Assembly (NCBI RefSeq): GCF_014197055.1
Contig: NZ_JACIEW010000010.1
Location: 39,872 to 103,871, forward strand
Source: Devosia subaequoris
Lineage (GTDB): Bacteria; Pseudomonadota; Alphaproteobacteria; Rhizobiales; Devosiaceae
Direction: 5' to 3'
Length of the DNA stretch: 64,000 nt
The translations under genes were made by a program, and so were the position numbers. Within the stretch, counting starts at the first letter, position 1; every line of letters begins with the position of its first letter. The notes under the pieces were generated by a model. That model saw nothing but the letters and a program-made list of their open reading frames with translations. It did no database searches and was not told the origin of the DNA. Below are positions 10,263 through 29,693 of the stretch, piece after piece.

Positions 10263-10676
10263 TTAATCGGCAATACGCGTGACAATACGCGTGGTGATCG
10301 GCAACTTCATTGCTCCGAGGCGAAGGGCCTCCTTTGCAACGTCTTCGGGTACGCCGTCAATCTCAAAAACGATACGACCCGGTTTTACGCGCGCAGCCCA
10401 GTACTCCACAGAGCCCTTACCCTTACCCATACGGACTTCGGTAGGCTTCTTGGAAACCGGCACATCCGGGAAAATCCGGATCCAGACGCGGCCCTGGCGC
10501 TTCATCTCGCGAGTAATCGCACGACGGGCGGCTTCGATCTGGCGGGCCGTAACGCGTTCCGGCTCTGTGGCCTTGAGAGCGTACTGGCCGAAAGCCAGGG
10601 TGGTGCCACCCTTGGCTTCGCCATGAATACGGCCCTTATGAGCCTTGCGGAACTTAGTTCTCTTCGGTTGCAGCAT
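10263..10676 (-). CDS. rplP: 50S ribosomal protein uL16
   Basis: 137 residues. It starts [19 protein letters not shown] and contains [17 protein letters not shown] (about 61-77) and the [18 protein letters not shown] loop (about 82-99) that approaches the peptidyl transferase centre. It lies between rpsC and rpmC. Confidence 0.97.
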   Translation of the reverse strand: MLQPKRTKFRKAHKGRIHGEAKGGTTLAFGQYALKATEPERVTARQIEAARRAITREMKRQGRVWIRIFPDVPVSKKPTEVRMGKGKGSVEYWAARVKPGRIVFEIDGVPEDVAKEALRLGAMKLPITTRIVTRIAD

Positions 10677-10691
10677 AATGAACTAACCTTC

Positions 10692-11429
10692 TTATGCGCG
10701 TTCGCGGTCGCGATCGCCGCGTTCACGGCGCGGTTCGCGCTCGGAACGATGACCACCTTCACCACCTTCGGTGGCACGACGCTCATGTGCTGACGGATCG
10801 TGCTCAAGGACTTCGCCCTTGAAGATCCAGACCTTGATGCCGATGATGCCGTAAGTGGTTTCGGCTTCAGCAGTACCGTAGTCGATATCAGCACGCAGGG
10901 TGTGCAGCGGCACGCGACCTTCGCGGTACCATTCGGTACGAGCGATGTCGGCTCCACCAAGACGACCACCAACATTGACGCGGATACCACCGGCGCCCAT
11001 GCGGATTGCGGTCTGCACGGCGCGCTTCATGGCGCGACGGAATGCCACACGACGTTCCAGCTGCTGGGCAATGCCCTGAGCAACCAGCGTTGCATCGGTC
11101 TCCGGCTTGCGCACTTCAACGATGTTGATGTGCACTTCGCTGTCGGTGAACTTCTTCACCTTGGCGCGGATCTTGTCGATGTCAGCGCCCTTCTTGCCGA
11201 TCACGATGCCCGGGCGGGCAGTGTGGATCGACACGCGGCACTTGCGGTGCGGACGCTCGATGACGATCTTTGAGACCGCAGCGGCCTTCAGATCCTTCAT
11301 CAGCATGGTGCGGATCTTCAGGTCTTCCTGCAGCAGCGAACCATATTCGCCCTTGGTAGCAAACCAGCGGCTGTCCCAGGTCCGGTTGATGCCGAGGCGG
11401 AAGCCAATCGGATTGATTTTCTGGCCCAT
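10692..11429 (-). CDS. rpsC: 30S ribosomal protein uS3
   Basis: 245 residues. The KH type-2 domain includes the [13 protein letters not shown] loop (about 65-73). The C-terminal domain with [27 protein letters not shown] lines the mRNA entry channel. After about residue 212 there is a low-complexity tail rich in Arg/Glu/His, a little longer than in E. coli (233 residues). Its ATG overlaps the rplV stop by one base. Confidence 0.97.
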   Translation of the reverse strand: MGQKINPIGFRLGINRTWDSRWFATKGEYGSLLQEDLKIRTMLMKDLKAAAVSKIVIERPHRKCRVSIHTARPGIVIGKKGADIDKIRAKVKKFTDSEVHINIVEVRKPETDATLVAQGIAQQLERRVAFRRAMKRAVQTAIRMGAGGIRVNVGGRLGGADIARTEWYREGRVPLHTLRADIDYGTAEAETTYGIIGIKVWIFKGEVLEHDPSAHERRATEGGEGGHRSEREPRRERGDRDRERA

Positions 11430-11809
11430 TATGCGGCCTCCTCAACTTGCCGGACAACGATCGTCAGGTGCGAGAACGGCTTCTCGATCCGCGACGACCG
11501 GCCACGGCCGCGAGCGGTGAAGCGCTTCATCACCAGCGAATTGCCCACATAGGCTTCAGCAACGACAAGAGCGTCGGTGTCCAGGCCGTGGTTGTTTTCG
11601 GCGTTGGCGATGGCGCTCTCGAGCACCTTCTTCACCTGGCCGGAGATGCGCTTGTGGCTGAATTCGAGATCGGCCAAAGCCCGCTCGACCTTCTTGCCAC
11701 GGATCAACTGCGCGACGAGGTTCAGCTTCTGAGGGCTGATGCGCAGCATGCGCAGCACAGCCTTTGCCTCGTTATCCTTGAGAGCGCGCTCAGTCTTAGG
11801 CTTGCTCAT
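11429..11809 (-). CDS. rplV: 50S ribosomal protein uL22
   Basis: 126 residues. The extended hairpin near residues 88-108 ([21 protein letters not shown]) forms part of the exit-tunnel wall where macrolide-resistance deletions occur elsewhere; it is intact here. The N-terminus has about ten extra residues ([11 protein letters not shown]). It is 2 nt from rpsS and one base into rpsC. Confidence 0.97.
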   Translation of the reverse strand: MSKPKTERALKDNEAKAVLRMLRISPQKLNLVAQLIRGKKVERALADLEFSHKRISGQVKKVLESAIANAENNHGLDTDALVVAEAYVGNSLVMKRFTARGRGRSSRIEKPFSHLTIVVRQVEEAA

Positions 11810-11811
11810 CT

Positions 11812-12090
11812 CTACTTCCTCTTGGCCTTCTTGTCGGCCGCGTGACCGTAATAGGTACGGGTCGGCGCGAACTCGCCAAACTTGTGACCGATCATTTCCT
11901 CGGTGACGAGCACCGGGACATGCTTCTGGCCATTGTGCACGCCGAACGTGATGCCGACGAACTGCGGCAGAATGGTCGAGCGACGGGTCCAGATCTTGAC
12001 CACATCATTGCGGCCAGACGACTGGGCCTTCTCGGCCTTCTTGAGCAGATAGCCGTCGACAAACGGCCCCTTCCAAATCGAACGGGTCAT
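11812..12090 (-). CDS. rpsS: 30S ribosomal protein uS19
   Basis: 92 residues. It starts [18 protein letters not shown]; the centre has [14 protein letters not shown] and [25 protein letters not shown] closes it. It sits on the 30S head with uS13. It lies 3 nt after rplB and 2 nt before rplV. Confidence 0.97.
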   Translation of the reverse strand: MTRSIWKGPFVDGYLLKKAEKAQSSGRNDVVKIWTRRSTILPQFVGITFGVHNGQKHVPVLVTEEMIGHKFGEFAPTRTYYGHAADKKAKRK

Positions 12091-12093
12091 GTC

Positions 12094-12933
12094 TTACCTG
12101 CCCTTCTTCACGTGACGGCTGCGAACGATAAACTGGTCCGTAGCCTTGTTGCTGCGTGTACGCTTGCCCTTGGTGGGCTTGCCCCACGGGGTCACCGGAT
12201 GACGGCCACCCGAGGTACGGCCTTCACCACCACCATGCGGGTGGTCGACCGGGTTCATGGTCACACCGCGGTTGACCGGCTTGCGGCCGAGCCAACGATT
12301 GCGACCAGCCTTGCCCATCGAGGTGTTCGAGTGATCCTGGTTGCTGACCGCCCCAACGGTAGCCAGGCAAGACCCATGCACACGACGCTGCTCACCCGAG
12401 TTGAGGCGCAGAACGGCCCAACCCTGGTCGCGGCCCACATACTGGGCATAGGCACCGGCCGAACGGGCGACCTGGCCGCCCTTGCGGGGCTTGAGCTCGA
12501 TATTGTGCACGATGGTACCCACCGGCATGCGTTCGAGCGGCATGGTGTTGCCAGGCTTCACGTCCGCGCCCTTGAGCGAGGAGATCACCTTGTCGCCGGC
12601 CGTCAAGCGCTGCGGAGCAACGATATAGGCAAGTTCACCGTCTTCATACTTGATCAGCGCGATCCAGGCGGTGCGGTTCGGATCGTACTCGAGACGTTCA
12701 ACAGTCCCGACCACATCGAACTTCACACGCTTGAAGTCGATCATGCGATAGCTGCGCTTGTGACCGCCACCACGATGGAACGCAGTGATGCGACCACGGT
12801 TGTTACGACCACCGGATTTGCTCAGGCCTTCGGTCAGAGCCTTGACCGGAGCACCCTTCCACAGTTCCGAACGGTCGGTCGTCACCAGCGTGCGACGGCC
12901 TTCGGAAGTGGGGTTATAAGTCTTTAGAGCCAT
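12094..12933 (-). CDS. rplB: 50S ribosomal protein uL2
   Basis: 279 residues. uL2 is required for subunit association and peptidyl transferase assembly. The RNA-binding domain spans about 60-200, and the C-terminal [14 protein letters not shown] (about 224-237) includes the histidine next to the catalytic centre. The extremely basic C-terminus ends RSRHVKKGR. It is the usual neighbour of rplW and rpsS. Confidence 0.98.
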   Translation of the reverse strand: MALKTYNPTSEGRRTLVTTDRSELWKGAPVKALTEGLSKSGGRNNRGRITAFHRGGGHKRSYRMIDFKRVKFDVVGTVERLEYDPNRTAWIALIKYEDGELAYIVAPQRLTAGDKVISSLKGADVKPGNTMPLERMPVGTIVHNIELKPRKGGQVARSAGAYAQYVGRDQGWAVLRLNSGEQRRVHGSCLATVGAVSNQDHSNTSMGKAGRNRWLGRKPVNRGVTMNPVDHPHGGGEGRTSGGRHPVTPWGKPTKGKRTRSNKATDQFIVRSRHVKKGR

Positions 12934-12951
12934 TTGTCTGTCTCTTATCCC

Positions 12952-13245
12952 TTAAAGGCCGGTCGAAATATCGATCGACTGGCCATCGACCAGGGTCACG
13001 ACGGCTTTCTTGACGTCGTTGCGAACACCAACCTTGCCACGGAAGCGCTTCACCTTGCCCTTGCGGACCAGGGTGTTCACTGCCTTGACCTTGACCGAGA
13101 AGAGCTGCTCGACGGCGGCCTTGATCTCGGTTTTGCTGGCATCGATCGCCACGTCGAAAACGACCTGGTTGTATTCCGAAGCCATCGTCGACTTTTCAGT
13201 CACGACGGGGTTACGGACGATGTCGTATGCGGCAAGCTTGTTCAT
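12952..13245 (-). CDS. rplW: 50S ribosomal protein uL23
   Basis: 97 residues. It is the docking site for trigger factor and SRP at the tunnel exit. Seen here are [19 protein letters not shown] (about 15-33) and the loop [20 protein letters not shown]. Its ATG overlaps the rplD stop by 4 nt (ATGA). Confidence 0.97.
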   Translation of the reverse strand: MNKLAAYDIVRNPVVTEKSTMASEYNQVVFDVAIDASKTEIKAAVEQLFSVKVKAVNTLVRKGKVKRFRGKVGVRNDVKKAVVTLVDGQSIDISTGL

Positions 13246-13862
13246 GAGAACCTCGCTTCCAGCGCTTCCAGCGCTGCCTTGGTCAGGACGAGCTTATCGC
13301 GCTTCAGGATCGAAACAACGTTGATCCCCTGGATCGGCAGCACGTCGATATTCGGGATGTTGCGGGCGGCCAGAGCAAAGTTCTGATCGACATCCGCGCC
13401 ATCGATGATCAGGGCATTCGCCCATTCCAGCTTGCCGAAAGTGGTGCGCAGGGCAGCCGTTTTGGCTTCCTTCTGTGCGACACTGTCGAGCACGATCAAC
13501 GAACCGGCCTTGGCCTTGGACGACAGAGCGTGCTTCAGAGCCAGAGCGCGGACCTTCTTGGGAAGATCGATCGCGTGGCTGCGCGGCGTCGGACCGAATG
13601 CACGGCCACCACCACGAAACTGGGGAGCCTTGCGGTCGCCGTGACGAGCGCCGCCCGAACCCTTCTGCTTCACGAACTTCTTGCCCGTGCGCACGCCTTC
13701 TGACCGGTTCTTCACGTCATGCGTGCCGGACATGGCTTTGAGCTGCTGGTAGCGTACCATGCGGTGCAGGATATCGGGACGGACTTCGAGGCCGAACACA
13801 GCGTCCGCGACCTCGACCTTACCGGCCGACTTGCCTTCGAGAGTGGTTACCTGGAGTTCCAT
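13242..13862 (-). CDS. rplD: 50S ribosomal protein uL4
   Basis: 206 residues. The extended loop (about 55-95, [26 protein letters not shown]) reaches the exit-tunnel constriction with uL22. In E. coli this protein autoregulates the S10 operon, but the matching leader structure is not recognisable here. It directly abuts rplC with no intergenic base and overlaps rplW. Confidence 0.97.
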   Translation of the reverse strand: MELQVTTLEGKSAGKVEVADAVFGLEVRPDILHRMVRYQQLKAMSGTHDVKNRSEGVRTGKKFVKQKGSGGARHGDRKAPQFRGGGRAFGPTPRSHAIDLPKKVRALALKHALSSKAKAGSLIVLDSVAQKEAKTAALRTTFGKLEWANALIIDGADVDQNFALAARNIPNIDVLPIQGINVVSILKRDKLVLTKAALEALEARFS

Positions 13863-14558
13863 TTACTTCGCATCTCCCGAAGCTGCAGCCTCGAACGAGC
13901 CAGGGAAGGCTGCGTTCGCGGGAGCCGGCTTCTTCACGGCATCCTTGATCATAATCCAGGCACCCTTGGAGCCTGGAACCGAACCCTGGATCATGATCAG
14001 GCCACGCTCCACGTCGGTCTTGACGACCTTGACGTTCTGCGTGGTGATGCGACGATCGCCCATATGGCCCGGCATCTTCTTGTTCTTGAAGGTCTTGCCC
14101 GGATCCTGACGGCCACCGGTCGAACCGATCGAGCGGTGCGACACGGACACACCGTGCGAGGCACGCAGGCCACCGAAGTTCCAGCGCTTCATACCGCCGG
14201 CAAAGCCTTTACCGATGGAGGTGCCGGTCACGTCAACCAGCTGGCCTTCGGAAAAATGGTCAGCCTTCAAGGTCGCGCCAACCTCGATGAGGTTGTCGGC
14301 GTCAACGCGGAACTCAGCGACGTGGCGCTTGGGCTCCACCTTGGCAACGGCATAATGGCCGCGCTCAGCCTTGGAGACATTCTTGGGCTTGGCCTGGCCA
14401 GCACCCAACTGCAGGGCGACATAGCCGTCCTTTTCGACGGTCCGCTGGCCCACCACCTGGCAGTTCTGCAGACCCAACACCGTCACGGGGACGTGATTAC
14501 CGTCCTCGGTGAAGATGCGGGTCATGCCCAGCTTCTGTGCGATCAATCCAGAACGCAT
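13863..14558 (-). CDS. rplC: 50S ribosomal protein uL3
   Basis: 231 residues, about 20 more than E. coli because of an Ala/Pro-rich C-terminus. The signature [21 protein letters not shown] (about 131-151) and the loop [25 protein letters not shown] contact the peptidyl transferase region; the glutamine in GGRQDPG is the usual PrmB methylation site. It is 79 nt after rpsJ. Confidence 0.97.
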   Translation of the reverse strand: MRSGLIAQKLGMTRIFTEDGNHVPVTVLGLQNCQVVGQRTVEKDGYVALQLGAGQAKPKNVSKAERGHYAVAKVEPKRHVAEFRVDADNLIEVGATLKADHFSEGQLVDVTGTSIGKGFAGGMKRWNFGGLRASHGVSVSHRSIGSTGGRQDPGKTFKNKKMPGHMGDRRITTQNVKVVKTDVERGLIMIQGSVPGSKGAWIMIKDAVKKPAPANAAFPGSFEAAASGDAK

Positions 14559-14637
14559 CGGTTTCTACCTTCTTGTTGGCGCTCTGCCGGGTCATGTTTT
14601 CAGAGGACCCATTTAGCGGCAGGCGCGGAAACTCTTG

Positions 14638-14946
14638 TTAGAGCTTGATTTCGACGTCGACACCGGCGGCGAGATCGAGCTTCATCAGTGCATCGACCGT
14701 CTGGGGAGTCGGGTCCACAATGTCCAGAAGACGCTTGTGGGTCCGGATCTCGAACTGCTCACGTGCCTTCTTATCGATATGGGGCGAGCGGTTCACGGTG
14801 AACTTGTCGATGCGGGTCGGCAGCGGGATCGGACCGCGAACCTGTGCACCCGTACGCTTGGCGGTATTGACGATTTCGCGGGTCGAAGTGTCGAGCACGC
14901 GGTGGTCAAACGCCTTGAGGCGGATGCGGATATTCTGACCGTTCAT
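14638..14946 (-). CDS. rpsJ: 30S ribosomal protein uS10 (NusE)
   Basis: 102 residues starting [20 protein letters not shown] two codons upstream is also in frame, but the AGGA ribosome binding site is about 8 nt from this ATG and only 3 nt from the GTG, so I take the ATG. The mid motif [29 protein letters not shown] is universal. Besides its 30S head role it acts as NusE in transcription antitermination. It follows tuf across a very strong hairpin. Confidence 0.97.
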   Translation of the reverse strand: MNGQNIRIRLKAFDHRVLDTSTREIVNTAKRTGAQVRGPIPLPTRIDKFTVNRSPHIDKKAREQFEIRTHKRLLDIVDPTPQTVDALMKLDLAAGVDVEIKL

Positions 14947-14959
14947 CTTCACAATCCTG

Positions 14960-14999
14960 ACATAAAAGGTTCGCGGCGCGCGAGACTCGCGCGCCGCGA
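14960..14999 (-). terminator. 13-bp GC-rich hairpin between tuf and rpsJ
   Basis: Perfect 13-bp arms (14971-14983 and 14987-14999, TCGCGGCGCGCGA type) with a 3-nt loop are followed on the minus strand by ACC and then TTTTA. It is 15 nt after the tuf stop and about 25 nt before the rpsJ start, so it acts as terminator or attenuator between the str and S10 blocks. Confidence 0.7.
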
Positions 15000-15014
15000 C
15001 TGTCTCAAAGAGGC

Positions 15015-16205
<1,191 letters not shown>

Positions 16206-16273
16206 CGCTTTTCTCCAAATTCGTCAGCGCAATCGCCGACATTCCGTTGAGTTTTTAGTAGCTTGCGCTGTTT

Positions 16274-18364
16274 TTAGGCGTATTTGGCCTGGACTTCGTC
16301 GGCGACTGCCTGCGGGACCTGCTCGTAGTGATCGAAAACCATCGAATACTGAGCACGACCCTGGCTCATGGACCGGAGCGAATTCACGTAACCAAACATG
16401 TTGGCAAGCGGCACAAATGCATTCACGACCTGGATCACACCACGGCTTTCGGTGCCCTGGATCTGCCCACGACGGGAATTCAAATCACCGATGACGTCGC
16501 CCATGTACTCATCTGGCGTCGTAACTTCAACCTTCATGATCGGCTCGAGAATCTTCGGACCGGCTTCACGCATTGCTTCACGGAAACCTGCGCGCGCTGC
16601 GATTTCGAATGCCAGCACCGAGGAGTCCACATCGTGGTACGCACCGTCGGTCAGGGTGACCTTGATGTCCACGACCGGGAAGCCGATCAGCGGGCCTGCG
16701 CCCATAACCGATTCCAGGCCCTTCTGAACGCCGGGGACATATTCCCTCGGCACTGCGCCACCAACGATGGCGTTGACGAATTCAAGGCCCTTGCCGACTT
16801 CACCCGGCTCGACTTCAATCTTGATGCGGGCAAACTGACCCGAACCACCAGACTGCTTCTTGTGGGTGTAGTCCTTGATGGTCTTCTTCGTGATGGTCTC
16901 ACGATAGGCAACCTGCGGCTGGCCGATATTGGCCTCAACCTTGAACTCGCGCTTCATGCGATCCACGAGAATGTCGAGGTGCAATTCACCCATGCCCGAG
17001 ATGATGGTCTGGCCCGATTCCTCGTCGGTCTTGACGCGGAAGGTCGGATCCTCGGCTGCCAGGCGGTTAAGTGCCAGGCCCATCTTTTCCTGATCGGCCT
17101 TCGACTTCGGCTCAACCGAAATATCGATAACCGGATCCGGGAAGATCATGCGCTCGAGGATAACCTGCGAGCTCGACGGGCAGAGGGTATCACCGGTGGT
17201 GGTGTCCTTCAGGCCAACGATAGCCACGATGTCACCAGCAAAAGCTTCGCTGATCTGCTCACGGCTGTTCGAGTGCATCTGGAACATGCGGCCAACGCGT
17301 TCGCGCTTGCCCTTCACGGTGTTTTCCAGCTGCGCACCCTGCTCGACCTTACCCGAGTAGATGCGGCAGAACGTCAGCGAACCCATATGCGGGTCATTGG
17401 CGATCTTGAAGGCCAGCATCGAGAGCGGTTCGCTGTCGTCGGCGTGACGCTCAATCGGCTCTTCGGTCTTGGCGTCCACACCCTTGATGGCCGGGACGTC
17501 GGTCGGGGCCGGCAGGAAGTCGATAACACCATCGAGCAAAGGCTGAACACCCTTGTTCTTGAAGGCGGAGCCAGCAAAGATCAGGAAGAACTTCGTGTCG
17601 CAAACGCCCCGACGCAGCAGACGACGAATGGTGTCGTTGCTCGGCATCTCGCCTTCGAGATAGGCTTCCATCGCAGCATCGTCGAGTTCGACAGCAGCTT
17701 CGATCATCGCCTCGCGGTACTTCTCGGCCTTTTCCTTGAGGTCAGCCGGAATTTCCACGATGTCCCACTGCGCGCCGAGTTCTTCATTGCGCCAGACCAG
17801 AGCGTTCATCTCGATCAGGTCGACGACGCCCCTGAATTCGTTCTCGGCACCGATCGGGAGCTGCACCGGAACGCCCTTGGCGCCCAGACGCGTACCGACC
17901 ATGTCGACACAGCGGTAGAAGTCAGCACCGATCTTGTCCATCTTGTTGACAAAGATCAGACGCGGCACGTGGTACTTGTCAGCCTGACGCCAGACGGTTT
18001 CGGTCTGAGGCTCAACACCGGCATTGGCGTCGAGCAGCGCAACAGCACCGTCGAGCACGCGCAGCGAACGTTCGACTTCGATGGTGAAGTCCACGTGGCC
18101 CGGGGTGTCGATGATGTTGAAGCGGTGCATGGTGCCATTACGATCCTTCCAGAAGGTCGTGGTGGCAGCAGACGTGATGGTGATACCGCGTTCCTGCTCC
18201 TGCTCCATCCAGTCCATGGTCGCGGCGCCGTCATGGACTTCGCCGATCTTATGGGACTTGCCGGTGTAGTAGAGAATGCGTTCAGTCGTAGTCGTCTTGC
18301 CAGCATCAATGTGAGCCATGATGCCGAAGTTACGATACAGATTAATCGGGTATTCGCGTGCCAT
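16274..18364 (-). CDS. fusA: Translation elongation factor EF-G
   Basis: 696 residues, full length. It is the GTPase that drives tRNA-mRNA translocation and, with RRF, ribosome recycling. G1 [14 protein letters not shown] (about 17-30), DTPGHVDF and NKMDK are visible; domain IV carries the [16 protein letters not shown] segment. It lies 12 nt after rpsG and 68 nt before tuf. Long open frames on the opposite strand here are compositional shadows. Confidence 0.98.
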   Translation of the reverse strand: MAREYPINLYRNFGIMAHIDAGKTTTTERILYYTGKSHKIGEVHDGAATMDWMEQEQERGITITSAATTTFWKDRNGTMHRFNIIDTPGHVDFTIEVERSLRVLDGAVALLDANAGVEPQTETVWRQADKYHVPRLIFVNKMDKIGADFYRCVDMVGTRLGAKGVPVQLPIGAENEFRGVVDLIEMNALVWRNEELGAQWDIVEIPADLKEKAEKYREAMIEAAVELDDAAMEAYLEGEMPSNDTIRRLLRRGVCDTKFFLIFAGSAFKNKGVQPLLDGVIDFLPAPTDVPAIKGVDAKTEEPIERHADDSEPLSMLAFKIANDPHMGSLTFCRIYSGKVEQGAQLENTVKGKRERVGRMFQMHSNSREQISEAFAGDIVAIVGLKDTTTGDTLCPSSSQVILERMIFPDPVIDISVEPKSKADQEKMGLALNRLAAEDPTFRVKTDEESGQTIISGMGELHLDILVDRMKREFKVEANIGQPQVAYRETITKKTIKDYTHKKQSGGSGQFARIKIEVEPGEVGKGLEFVNAIVGGAVPREYVPGVQKGLESVMGAGPLIGFPVVDIKVTLTDGAYHDVDSSVLAFEIAARAGFREAMREAGPKILEPIMKVEVTTPDEYMGDVIGDLNSRRGQIQGTESRGVIQVVNAFVPLANMFGYVNSLRSMSQGRAQYSMVFDHYEQVPQAVADEVQAKYA

Positions 18365-18376
18365 GGGGCGCTCCTA

Positions 18377-18847
18377 CTACCAGCGGTAGTGCGAGAATGC
18401 ACGGTTGGCATCAGCCATACGGTGCGTGTCTTCGCGCTTCTTGACGGCCTGGCCGCGACCGTTCATCGCGTCCATGAGCTCACCGGACAGGCGCTCGCGC
18501 ATGGTGTTCTCACCACGCTTGCGGGCGCTATCGATCAGCCAGCGAATAGCCAGGGCCTGCTGACGATCGGTACGGACTTCGACCGGAACCTGGTAGGTTG
18601 CACCACCAACGCGGCGCGACCGGACTTCGACGGCCGGACGGATATTATCCAGGGCGCCGTGGAACACGGTGATCGGATCCTGCTTGGTCTTGGCTTCGAC
18701 GATGTCGAATGCGCCATAGACGATGGATTCGGCAGCAGACTTCTTGCCGTCCTTCATGAGCGAGTTCATGAACTTGGAAACGACCAGATCGCCGAACTTG
18801 GGATCGGGAATAATTTCACGCTTCTCAGCGCGGTGACGACGGGACAT
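18377..18847 (-). CDS. rpsG: 30S ribosomal protein uS7
   Basis: 156 residues. It starts [20 protein letters not shown]; the central [13 protein letters not shown] and C-terminal [19 protein letters not shown] are classic. It nucleates assembly of the 30S head and lies at the E site. In E. coli it represses the str operon. It is 14 nt after rpsL and 12 nt before fusA. Confidence 0.97.
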   Translation of the reverse strand: MSRRHRAEKREIIPDPKFGDLVVSKFMNSLMKDGKKSAAESIVYGAFDIVEAKTKQDPITVFHGALDNIRPAVEVRSRRVGGATYQVPVEVRTDRQQALAIRWLIDSARKRGENTMRERLSGELMDAMNGRGQAVKKREDTHRMADANRAFSHYRW

Positions 18848-18861
18848 CGCTCAATATCTCC

Positions 18862-19233
18862 TTACTTCGGACGCTTCGCGCCATACTTGGACCGGCGCTG
18901 CTTGCGGTCCTTCACGCTCTGCGTGTCCAGGACACCGCGGAGCACGTGATAGCGAACGCCCGGCAGATCGCGCACGCGACCGCCGCGGATGAGCACAACG
19001 GAGTGCTCCTGCAGATTGTGACCTTCGCCCGGGATATACGAAATCACTTCGCGCTGGTTGGTCAGGCGAACCTTGGCAACCTTGCGCAGAGCCGAGTTCG
19101 GCTTCTTAGGGGTCGTGGTGTACACACGGGAACAAACGCCGCGCTTCTGCGGGTTGGCTTCCATGGCCGGAACTTTGTTCCGCTTTGGCTTGCTGGCGCG
19201 TGGCTTGCGGATCAGCTGATTAATGGTGGGCAT
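18862..19233 (-). CDS. rpsL: 30S ribosomal protein uS12, with Arg at position 88
   Basis: 123 residues from the ATG at 19233 ([12 protein letters not shown]); the frame is open further upstream, but homologues begin here. uS12 controls decoding accuracy and is the classic streptomycin-resistance protein. Lys43 in TTPKKPNSA is present. The second key position reads GGRVRDLPG with codon 88 CGC (Arg, bases 18970-18972), where most bacteria have Lys (GGRVKDLPG). Lys88-to-Arg is a known streptomycin-resistance substitution in mycobacteria. It is the first gene of the str block, with a leader of about 300 nt from a candidate promoter. Confidence 0.97.
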   Translation of the reverse strand: MPTINQLIRKPRASKPKRNKVPAMEANPQKRGVCSRVYTTTPKKPNSALRKVAKVRLTNQREVISYIPGEGHNLQEHSVVLIRGGRVRDLPGVRYHVLRGVLDTQSVKDRKQRRSKYGAKRPK

Positions 19234-19535
19234 TGCGCTCTTTCCATCGTCCAAAAATCGAAGCCGATCTCGAAAGAAAGGCTCCAGTACTAAATTCACG
19301 CCCCTTGGGACGCGCAGTTCGGTCTACACAAGCAAACCAAAGCGGCGCATGCCCGAAACCACTAAGGAATCGGCAGCGCCCCAATTGCAGCGGACCACCC
19401 GCCTTTCGGCAGCAGTCATGCGCACAAGGATTTGCTTCGTCTAACTACCCGACAGTGTGTTTGATCGCCATGGATTCCCGCTCAAGATGGCAGGGACCCG
19501 GTGTGGCAACCACGACCGACCGCTAAGGTAGGCGC

Positions 19536-19564
19536 TGTTTAGAACCGAAGACTCGTCCCGTCAA
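19536..19564 (-). promoter_or_regulatory. Candidate promoter of the str (rpsL-tuf) block
   Basis: On the minus strand TTGACG (19564-19559) and TAAACA (19541-19536) are separated by exactly 17 nt. It would give a leader of about 295 nt ahead of rpsL. The rest of the 19234-19768 spacer holds no credible gene. The call is motif-only. Confidence 0.45.
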
Positions 19565-19768
19565 GGATTCTTTCGTGAAAAAACCGAAGGTGAGCCTTGC
19601 GTTTCCGGCAAGTGAGCTCAGTATTCGACCAAAAAGGAACTGGACGAATTCCCAAAAAACGGTTCGGCAGACGACTCGAGTCTCGCGGGCCGTCATAGCC
19701 ACCACGATCCCCTGCCTTGCGCATGCTCATGGCCCCGCCTAGATCAGGTCCAACCACGGGAGCGCCCT

Positions 19769-20863
19769 TTGAGCGAACAGACCCTGCGTGCCGCCCTGAA
19801 ACTGGATGTCGTGGTAATCGGCGCCGGGCAGGCTGGGCTCAGCGCCGCACACCATCTGCGCAAGCTCGGGCTGGAACCGGAGAAGGATTTCCTTGTCGTC
19901 GATCAGGCCCCGCAACCGGGTGGCGCCTGGCAATATCGCTGGCCCTCGCTGACCCTGAGCACAGTCAATCGCGTTCACGACCTGCCCGGCCTTGCCTTCG
20001 GGGAGTTTGCGGGTGGAGACGATTCCGTCAGGGCCTCGGTCGCTGTGCCGCATTATTTCGCCGCCTACGAAACCCATTTCGATCTTCGGGTGCTGCGTCC
20101 GACGACGGTGAAAGTGGTGTGCGACCGGGGCGAGCGCCTGCGTGTCGAAACTGACCGCGCATTGTTCTCCGTCCGTGGCATCATCAATGCCACCGGTACT
20201 TGGGAGAGACCCTATATTCCTAAGTATCCCGGCGCTGCCACCTTCAAGGGGCAAACTCTTCACACCAGGGACTTCCGGACGGCCGGCGACTTTGTCGGGC
20301 GCCATGTCCTGATTGTCGGCGGGGGCATCTCGGCCGTCCAACTGCTCGACCAGATTTCACAGGTGACCCGGACCACCTGGGTAACGCGCACGCCCCCGCG
20401 TTGGCGCGATGGTCCCTTCGATGAAGACGCCGGGCGCCGGGCCGTCGCCATGGTGGAGGAGCGCGTTCGTGCCGGTCTGCCACCTCGCCCCGTGGTATCA
20501 GTTACCGGCCTGCCGGTGACGCCAGCGATCGAAGCCATGCGCAAACGCGGCACGCTGGATCGTCAATCCATGTTCTCGGAGATCACCCCGACCGGCGTTC
20601 GCTGGCCCGACGGCCGGGCGCTCGATGTCGATGTGATCTTGTGGTGCACCGGTTTTCGCAGCGCCCTTGACCATCTGGCACCGCTGCAGATCTGGGAGGA
20701 GAGCGGCGGCATCACCATGACGGGGCGCCTCGCGACCCAGGTGGCCAAGGATCCGCGCTTGCATCTGGTCGGCTATGGCCCTTCCGCCTCCACCATCGGT
20801 GCCAATCGCGCCGGTGCGGCAGCAGCCCGCGAGCTCACCACCTTCCTGAACCTGGCCGAGTAG
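19769..20863 (+). CDS. FAD/NAD(P)-binding oxidoreductase, flavin-monooxygenase-like
   Basis: 364 residues. The TTG start is supported by GGGAG 8 nt upstream. The FAD-binding motif VVVIGAGQAG is at residues 14-23 with the acidic strand end FLVVDQ at about 42-47; a second dinucleotide motif IVGGGISAVQ is at about 181-190, and ATGTWERPYIP is the family's linker. This resembles the single-component flavoprotein monooxygenase/CzcO-like group; the substrate is unknown. It is the only plus-strand gene in the super-cluster, inserted between divergent-facing rpsL and converging rpoC. It shares a bidirectional hairpin with rpoC. Codon usage looks native. Confidence 0.85.
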   Translation: MSEQTLRAALKLDVVVIGAGQAGLSAAHHLRKLGLEPEKDFLVVDQAPQPGGAWQYRWPSLTLSTVNRVHDLPGLAFGEFAGGDDSVRASVAVPHYFAAYETHFDLRVLRPTTVKVVCDRGERLRVETDRALFSVRGIINATGTWERPYIPKYPGAATFKGQTLHTRDFRTAGDFVGRHVLIVGGGISAVQLLDQISQVTRTTWVTRTPPRWRDGPFDEDAGRRAVAMVEERVRAGLPPRPVVSVTGLPVTPAIEAMRKRGTLDRQSMFSEITPTGVRWPDGRALDVDVILWCTGFRSALDHLAPLQIWEESGGITMTGRLATQVAKDPRLHLVGYGPSASTIGANRAGAAAARELTTFLNLAE

Positions 20864-20892
20864 CCAAAAAGAAAGGGGCCCGAAGGCCCCTT
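20862..20892 (-). terminator. Strong terminator of rpoBC, shared with the flavoprotein gene
   Basis: AAGGGGCC (20873-20880) pairs with GGCCCCTT (20885-20892) around a CGAA loop. Read on the minus strand the loop is TTCG, an extra-stable tetraloop, followed by TCTTTTT: a strong terminator for rpoC. Read on the plus strand it lies just after the flavoprotein stop, but lacks a long T-run in that direction. Confidence 0.85.
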
Positions 20893-20917
20893 CCCCAATT
20901 CTTGCATCGAGAGCGCG

Positions 20918-25105
<4,188 letters not shown>

Positions 25106-25181
25106 TTCTCTCCTCTATCCTTCCGGACCGCAGCCAGGCTGCTGGTCCGGTCGGAAGGTGAATGGGGTTGGAAGTGCCGGA

Positions 25182-29321
<4,140 letters not shown>

Positions 29322-29693
29322 GAAAGCTCCTACTTTATAGCGCTTGTCTCGGAGGCAGATATCCAAAGACCCGACTATCAGCCGTCGGCGCTCGGGATAT
29401 ATGCCTGGGTAGTCAATTCAGCGGGTCTTGGTGGATGGCATAAAAAACTGGCTCACAACCCGATGGGTCAGTTCACAGACACGTGATCAGCGACTAAAGC
29501 CCCGCACGAGGGACAGCCCACGGCGAGGTCAACAGAGGCTTCAATATGCCCGCGACATCCAAATTCGTCATATATTTCCGCAAATTGGGGCCTGGACCCA
29601 TCCAATCGGCCCTGGCGAATCGTTCCGTCAGAAACGGAAAAGCGAAATGGCACATAAAGCGCCATTTCGCAAATTTCAAGGCAAAAGTCGAAA
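29322..29693. other. rplL-rpoB intergenic spacer
   Basis: This 372-nt spacer contains the hairpin at 29637-29670 and otherwise no recognised gene. A 65-codon minus frame (29468-29665) with a CPSC motif exists, but its third-codon G+C is near 50 percent, unlike neighbours. I could not find a convincing promoter for rpoB here by eye. Confidence 0.6.
29637..29670 (-). terminator. Terminator/attenuator between rplL and rpoB
   Basis: Perfect 10-bp arms GCGAAATGGC (29642-29651) and GCCATTTCGC (29661-29670) have a 9-nt loop and are followed on the minus strand by TTTTTCCGTTT. It sits 24 nt after the rplL stop. E. coli has a partial attenuator at the same place, which lowers rpoBC relative to rplJL. 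Confidence 0.75.

Noticed and set aside
16328..18949. 873-codon plus-strand open frame antisense to fusA/rpsG
   Set aside because: It spans two conserved genes on the other strand and lacks any motif; compositional shadow.
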